DNA from: Pelodera strongyloides | Lineage: Eukaryota > Nematoda > Chromadorea > Rhabditida > Rhabditidae | Length of the DNA: 64,000 nucleotides | NCBI GenBank assembly: GCA_036852015.1 | Contig: JAANDG010000137.1 | Location: 124,001-188,000 of the forward strand | Reading direction: 5' to 3' | Shown: in pieces, positions 58,166 through 64,000 of the stretch | Position numbering within the stretch: position 1 is the first letter of the stretch | Layout of the letters: each line of letters opens with the position of its first letter | Made by a program: the position numbers and the translations under genes | Notes under the pieces: model-generated | The model's database searches: none | What the model was told of the DNA's origin: nothing | The model's input: only the letters and a program-made list of their open reading frames with translations

Positions 58166-58305
58166 TAAAGCGGTGTGGCACGTGGTTTTGAAACTCTGGA
58201 CAGCTGCATTACATGTAGTATTTGCAAACTATTTGCATATACTACATGGTAATGCACTTGTTCATCATACGTTTCAAACCCACGTTCCTCCATGCAGTTC
58301 ACTAT
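58166..58305. mobile_element. MITE, family 3
   Basis: It starts TTAAAGCGGTGTGGCACGTG and ends with the worn inverse 'cgtttcaaacccacgttcc'. The centre is an inverted pair with ATTTGCAT near 58233 and 'tactacatg'/'catgtagta' arms. It lies just upstream of the 58338 exon. Confidence 0.75.
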
Positions 58306-58337
58306 ATTATAATTTCTAACCGTTTATATATTTCAGA

Positions 58338-58441
58338 TGAAACATCGTTCTTCCGCCACTAAATAGAGAAGAAAAATATTACTATTCGCTTAACATAAAA
58401 TTGATTAGAAGACCGAATTCTACGAGAAACACTAATATACA
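58338..58441 (+). promoter_or_regulatory. 5' untranslated part of exon with a short upstream frame
   Basis: An acceptor-like 'tatatttcag' ends at 58337. It is followed by an ATG starting a 9-codon frame that stops before the main start at 58442. The main ATG has a good context (acaATGG), so the upstream frame may tune translation if this exon is used as read. Confidence 0.4.
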
Positions 58442-61400
58442 ATGGATGAGGGAGATGAATATGTGCCCCAGGTATATTATTTTACTATATTAATGTTTCA
58501 AGAGTGCGCTGTTGCGCTCGCTCGTCCCAATAAGACTTCAAGCGTCTGAGTCTGACTGTTTTGTAGATTTTCCCTTTAAGGAAATTACTTTGCTTTTGTT
58601 GCACTTTTAATCGTTTATCTCGAAAGTGCATATATGTTTGTTAAGTGACCAGCAATACTTTAGAAGTAGTAAAAGTTCCAATTCATGGCGTAAGTGGGGC
58701 GAAACTTACTTGTTTACTTAAACTCCCGTTTAGATTTCCCAACTGGGCGATGACTACGGGGTAATGTTGTTACAGTTACATGTTATTATGTTTTAAAGCT
58801 TCCCCTGAGTATCGCTAATTGCTACTAACTAATAAAAAATGGCCTGCTGATTATGTTGCGTATATTTTGGTCTCATTATTATCGCCCGACAGACATTTGG
58901 CCTGAATTTATATTGTTTTCCTTTTGGTTCCCAGATCATATACAAGTTGTGTTGTATTATTTTGTTATTCCTTTAGATGCTTTACCCTAAGCCCTGTACC
59001 AGTCGACTCGTGACTTGAGCGCTTGATTGTTGTGTATAATATAATGAATTGAATTATCATTTTTGTTTTGGCTGCTCATTAGCTCATTTGATTGCACCTG
59101 ACCTATCTATCCACCCTGACTTATCTGTGTGGTTGTGTTGTCGAATTTTGCCTACGCATGCGCATCTAATAATTTTGAAATAAGAACTGAGTCCCGCATA
59201 TTGTTAGAAACGCCCCTACCCGAGTCATTTGGGAATACATTCGTTGTATGCCAATATGGGGTTTCCATCTATTACAGTACATCAGCTGTGCTCTGTACTT
59301 TATCGTTCGTAAACTCAGAGAACGGCATAGACATTGGCACATAATAGTACTACATGGGAATGCAGTTGTCCAGTGTGAATCTCAAAACCACGTGCCATAC
59401 TGCTTTAATGTTTTATGTGCTTTTTGCAGATGTCGCAGTTGGGCGGCGACTACGGGGGCGGAACGATGGGCGGATACGGAACGATGATTGCACAGTCGGG
59501 CGGAAGCGCAATGCCGCCGAATCCGTATGGAGATGCGGGGATGCAAATGGGAATGCATCCCATGCAACAGCTCCATCCCATACCAGCACAGCAACAAGCA
59601 CAACAGACGCAGCAAGCAGCGGTAAGGGTGTTTAGCTTTGGAAGTTCATTCTCTTGTATGCTTGCTTTTCTAGTGTCTTCTGCTGGAGCTGGATTGGATG
59701 TTGTTTGAAAAACTATGTGCATTAGTATAAGTATGTTTGTAAACTGTTGTAGCTGTAATTTTTGGCCGGTAAGGTAGTACTGGTAACATCGCGAACGCTG
59801 GGAATTTGAAATTAGGAAGCGAGAGGCGAAACAATTAAGTTAGTATGTAATTGTAATTATGCTTTTTACAGCCTGCCAAATCGAAAAAGGGCCGATCGCG
59901 AAAGAATGAGCAGCAACAACCGCAACAGCCGCAGCAAAATCCACAAGCAGCACAAATGGATCCGATGCAACGAATGGCTGCAATGTCACACAACCCGATG
60001 GTGGCAGGGGGAATGACACAGGTGGGCTTGTAGTTTGTAGTTTGTATTATACTTTGAAGTTTATAGTTTGAATATGTATAAAAATTAAAAATTGCCCTAA
60101 CAATGATATGAAGTGTTGAAGTTGTGGGTATGCCAGGGATGACTGTGTGCAGGATAACTATTTAGTTGATGTAAATTGTGCATTTGTGCCCCATTCTGTA
60201 TGGGAAATAATTGAATGACACACAATTTGCATTAATACCTGGGAGTGCAGTCTTCCAGCTTGTTCCAAAACCACGTGCCATGCCGCTTTAATTCACTTGT
60301 AAATACTTAATTTCAAGCGTAATTTAATTGTGTATTTTCCAGGCAATGCCGATGGATAGCCAAAGACACCAGCAAATGATGTTCGCGGGCGGAGGCGGGC
60401 CTGCAGGACCATCTCAACAACAGTGGGCGCAGGTTTGTCATTTCATGTATTCTACGTTCTCAGGTGCGCAGCGCGGACACGCTAATCCATGTCCGCGGGA
60501 AAGAGATGCCTTTTTGTCATGGGAAAGGCGGAGACGCTGAAATGAGGGCGGGGCATGTTGCATATTTCTCTCTGTCTCGAGTTTTCAATGCAAATTTGCA
60601 ATATTTTCCCGCCGAAGCGGATTTGCATGTCCGCGCTGCGCGCCTGAGGATCAGAGTTTGCCTAAGATAACATAACGTAACGTATTATGGGATTATTACG
60701 AACATAAAGAATGTATTGGGTTCTAGTCCTAAGAACCTTGGACCTTCAGGACCACATCGTTTTGAAGACTTCATCTTTTGAAACTAGCTGAGTACTTTCT
60801 CGATGCGTGCTCGAAACTCATCCAATTTTCTTTAGAATCCGTACGGTCCCGGTCCGTATGGTCAGAGGAGTGGTTACCCGCCCGCGGGAGGAGCCTCCCA
60901 GACATATCCACAAATGGGACAGATGTACCCATCACAAAATGGAAGACCAGGGTAGGTCTTTGTTTTTGTGAGTATCCTTGCCTGTGGCTATGAATGTATG
61001 AATTATGAATAATGAATTTGATGTACTCTATTATTGGTTTGTCTGTTTCCTGCTTGCGATTTCGTGCTGTATGAAATCACCATTTTTTATATACAAATCC
61101 ATATCCATGGTAAACAATCAAATTAGTGAACATTTTCATTGTATATGTGCGAATTGTATATTTGTAAAGTTTTTTTTAGATATGCTGCGAGTGGGGCTAA
61201 CAATCCCTATGGTTATCCGTCTCAATACCCCAGTCACCAGGGACAGTTTCCCCCTAATGCCGCGGGTATGCGAGGTCCCTACCCGGGGCAAATGACCCCA
61301 GGACATTACCCCGGATATCCACCAATGGATGGCCAGTCTCAGTACCCAGGGTACCCAGGAGGGCCCCAGCAGGTATGGATTGTCGGTCCCTATTCGGTAG

Positions 61401-63763
61401 TGTGAGCGTGAGCGGTCAAAAACCAGTTTATTGTCTGACTTCACATGTGTTACCGATTACAATAGATACCGTAGATTACAATCTCCGTTGTACTGTACAA
61501 ATACAACTCGGTCTTAGAAATCGGAAATATAAATGTAAGTTGTAGAGATAATTGGAAGAAATGTTTTAACATTGTGATGTGATACATCGATACATGTGGC
61601 CATACGGTTAGACAAGGGAAAATGTATTCAGTTAAGGTCGTCCCTTAGTCCCATTCAAAAATTAGCGATGAGTAAGAGTAATGTGTTTGTCGTGGTTTGA
61701 TCTCGAAAGCAACGCGCTTTAGCAATAGGGTTTCCCGCCATTTTTTTTCCACCATTGATATAGGAGCTATGATTTGACTCATTGTCTGTCCGTGTTTTCT
61801 AGGCTAGCAGACAGCTTCTTTAAGTCTATAGATTTCATATTTATTTGTCTCTTGCTTTAACTTTTTGTCAAAAAAAAACTTGCGTTTGTTCTTAGCTTGA
61901 GAACTCGAGTATGTATGTAGCTTATTTTGGTGTAGAAGGGTTTTGATGGTAGTGTTCTTTGTTAGCATCTAACACGTACACACGTTGGTACCACATGTGA
62001 TATGTAATGTAGTATGAGACCACGGTTTATGTATAAAGCGATAGTTAGTCATAGAGAAGAGAGAGTAGAGAGAGACTTATAGCGTGTAGTTCTAAATTGC
62101 TTTATGTGTTATGTAAGAACACAATTATCATATTACACAGTTTGAACAAGTAATCAGTTCTGTTTTGGTAAATTTAGGTTGGGTCAATCTGTGTATGACG
62201 CGTTTATATTTACTTTGGTCATTATTGTCTGTATATGCAGTACTGTAATTGTAATTACTTTGATAATTATTGTAATTATTTTCAGGGTGCCATGTCATCA
62301 CAAGCACAACCAATGCCCACGTCGGGAGTTCCGGGCGGCCAGACGGCAGATCCATGGGCACAGCAGAGAGCCGGTTATATGCAAGGGATGCCGCCACAAG
62401 GGCAGACTTCACAGGTTGCTTGCTTGATTATTATCATGATGATTGTTGATGCTACACTTCAAGGCGTACTTGATAGTAGGCTGGGCTTGACGCCTTAGCC
62501 TTAGTTGTGGTGCACCAAGTAGTTGTGTCAGTGTCATTGTATTCCCTAGTTTTATTCGAGTACACCAGCATTTTTATGCAGCGCATGCAAATGAATATAA
62601 ATAGGATAAAAAATCGAGTAAATTCGAGCAACTTTGCATAACTGCGTAAGAATTCAGCTGTCCAAGATGCGTTTCAAAAAACGGCCGATATTTCGCTTTA
62701 GGATTAGGTATGTATGAGCTTGATTAACTCGAAACTCGAAGCAATTTGCTGTGATTGATAATTTATTCTATTATCTTATGTATTTCTATTGCCAGATGGG
62801 CGGCGGTCCTATACAAGCGATTCAAATGGAACTGCATCAATGTCAGCAAAGAATGCAACAGTTGTACAGTCAACCGAGAACCCCGATGATAGATCAAGAG
62901 GTGATGAGAACTGAACAGAGGATCGGATACTTGCAGGTTTGTGTGGTTTAATTTGATTTCAAAGTGACATGGCATGTGGTTTTGATGTAACTGCAGTGCA
63001 TCCTCATGTATTGCATGCATATTTTCTGCCTTTATATGTTTCACAAATCATGACAATACTGTTTTTAAGCGAAATACCGGCCGGTTTTCGAAACGCACCG
63101 TTGACAACTTAGTTCTTACGTATTTATGCTAATTTGCTCGAATTTCGCTCGATTTATTATTCTAATTTATGTTCATTTGCATACGTTGCATGATAATGTG
63201 GCGTACTTAATGTGTTTCAAAAACCGACCGGTTTTTCACTTTTTCTCTGCAACTTTATGGATTGGGCATAACTTGGTTAGGTAAAACCGCAGGCGACCGT
63301 GTATGAAGAAATGTTAGCTTGTATTTGAAAAAGTGGCGTGCGGTAGTAAAACCAGACGTCCATTTACGCATGGAATTTGTGCCGCCTAAGTCGCATCATC
63401 CATCATCGGTATATAAATTTCTTCGGGGGTACGCACCATTGCTGTGTTTTTTCACGTTGCTTGATATGGTGTTTCTGAAACATTTGGTCATAACGCCTTT
63501 GCCTTTTCGTGTATAAATAATTTCTAAAGTGTATGTTAGATCTCAGCTGACATTATATTTACAACGTAATAGTGAGAAAGAAAAACAACATGTGATATTT
63601 ACTAAATACAACTTTATTTCAGAGTCAAATTGCTCAACAACACCAACAAAATGGTTCCGCAGGGCAGAATTATGGGCGAATGAATCCCGCAGGGAACGCA
63701 CAGTACTCGGGGCAAACGCAGAATACTCCGGTCTCGGTGACGCAGAGTGGGAGCCAAGTGCAG
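58442..63763 (+). CDS. Q/G/P/M-rich nuclear-type protein, N-terminal part, continues beyond window
   Basis: Nine exons in phase: 58442-58471, 59430-59621, 59872-60021, 60343-60432, 60836-60951, 61180-61372, 62286-62414, 62796-62936, 63623-63763; 394 codons with no stop, the last followed by a donor (gtaact), so the gene runs on. The start reads MDEGDEYVPQ. Low-complexity segments follow: glycine/methionine-rich (YGDAGMQMGMHPMQQ), glutamine-rich with a basic patch (PAKSKKGRSRKNEQQQ), and PYG/YPSQ/GYP repeats (NPYGPGPYGQRSGYPP, QYPGYPGGPQQ). The only ordered-looking part is a likely coiled coil near residues 301-350 (QMELHQCQQRMQQLY ... EVMRTEQRIGYLQSQI). Composition resembles the N-termini of SWI/SNF subunits (ARID1, SS18) or CHD6-9 remodelers, but no diagnostic domain lies in the window, so I give no name. 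Confidence 0.8.
59229..59403. mobile_element. MITE, family 3, worn
   Basis: The right end is 'caaaaccacgtgccatactg' + 'ctttaa', with TTAA at 59404-59407. The interior carries 'atgggaatgcagttgtcca' typical of this family. The left end is eroded. It abuts the acceptor region of the exon at 59430. Confidence 0.65.
60165..60289. mobile_element. MITE, family 3, partial
   Basis: The right end 'caaaaccacgtgccatgccg' + 'ctttaa' is intact; ATTTGCAT lies near 60227; the left end is not clear. Intron upstream of the exon at 60343. Confidence 0.6.
62556..62697. mobile_element. MITE, family 2, left end lost
   Basis: The interior ('gtacaccagcatttttatgc', ATGCAAAT near 62583) and right end (ACGGCCGATATTTCGCT followed by TTAG) are present; the left inverted repeat is absent. 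Confidence 0.75.
63068..63240. mobile_element. MITE, family 2
   Basis: Left end AGCGAAATACCGGCCGG next to TTAA; right end ACCGACCGGTTTTTCACT is worn. ATTTGCAT near 63174. It is in inverted interior orientation relative to most other copies. Confidence 0.8.
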
Positions 63764-64000
63764 GTAACTTTATTACCATATGATAGTGCATAACGGATAA
63801 CGTTGTTCCCTGTTTGTTCCTATTGTTTTAACTATAAATATGGTTGACTATGTGCGCTAGATTTGTCTTGGTGTATCTGGAAATCGTTATGTTTCATTGA
63901 GAATATAAAACATGGTTGGCGAGTTACGTTGTAATTGTATAATCTGTTCCTTTTTTGGACCTTTGTTTGATAAGTATTGAGGTTTCCTGTATTATTATTG
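63764..64000 (+). other. intron of the Q-rich gene, truncated by the window edge
   Basis: Starts with a GT donor. Nothing else recognised. Confidence 0.6.

Larger units (their letters stand above)
52978..58337. other. intergenic, no gene seen
   Basis: About 5.4 kb. It contains the SLC26 polyadenylation signal, a patch with GCGGCGAA-type words (53110-53225), three MITEs (53401-54246), a CRE palindrome (54847), a CT-rich and more GC-rich segment at 55490-55830 and (CT)n tracts at 57270-57440. The open frames near 55525-55997 are CT-rich and resemble nothing I know; that segment could instead be a promoter or untranslated first exon of the downstream gene. Confidence 0.5.

Overview
This is eukaryotic, intron-rich, AT-rich DNA, most likely from an invertebrate animal. 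All recognisable genes are built from short exons (about 40-190 bp) with GT-AG introns of about 150-1000 bp, and their products are animal-type: the spliceosome protein CTNNBL1, the trafficking/Hedgehog WD40 protein WDR11, an LRR-Ig transmembrane receptor-like protein, an SLC26 anion transporter and a Q/G/P/M-rich nuclear-type protein. A sponge or other early-branching animal fits the compact exons and repeat-rich introns, but the sequence does not settle it. I spliced the genes by hand from donor/acceptor phase and from remembered family sequences, without database searches.

Layout. 1274-7373 (minus): a complete CTNNBL1 in 17 coding exons. 7374-9931: a divergent intergenic region with a peculiar G-rich/C-rich inverted repeat cluster. 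9932-22644 (plus): WDR11, about 32 exons, with one exon boundary unresolved. 22645-24694: no gene seen. 24695-32798 (minus): ten phase-consistent exons of an LRR-LRRCT-Ig-TM protein ending in a class I PDZ-ligand motif; its N-terminal exons were not found. Its introns carry an ORF1-like retroelement and three tandem tRNA-like units. 32799-38592: gene-poor, with (CT)n tracts, MITE ends and GC-rich patches. 38593-39588 (minus): an intact second copy of the ORF1-like element. 39692-45183: a nested satellite, about 2.5 kb repeated 2.2 times, each unit holding three smaller tandem arrays. 45946-52977 (plus): SLC26 transporter with STAS domain, including a duplicated and broken copy of exon 2. 52978-58441: gene-poor, with MITEs, CT-rich tracts and a CRE palindrome. 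58442-63763 onward (plus): the N-terminal part of a large low-complexity protein that continues past the window.

The genes do not form a pathway; this is ordinary gene neighbourhood shaped by repeats. The accessory content stands out most: at least four families of short palindromic elements, three of them with TTAAAGCG-type ends, nearly all carrying the POU octamer ATGCAAAT; a pair of almost identical ORF1-only retroelements; a composite satellite; tRNA-derived sequences next to splice sites; and a heptad motif (TTTGTAG)n recurring beside exons.
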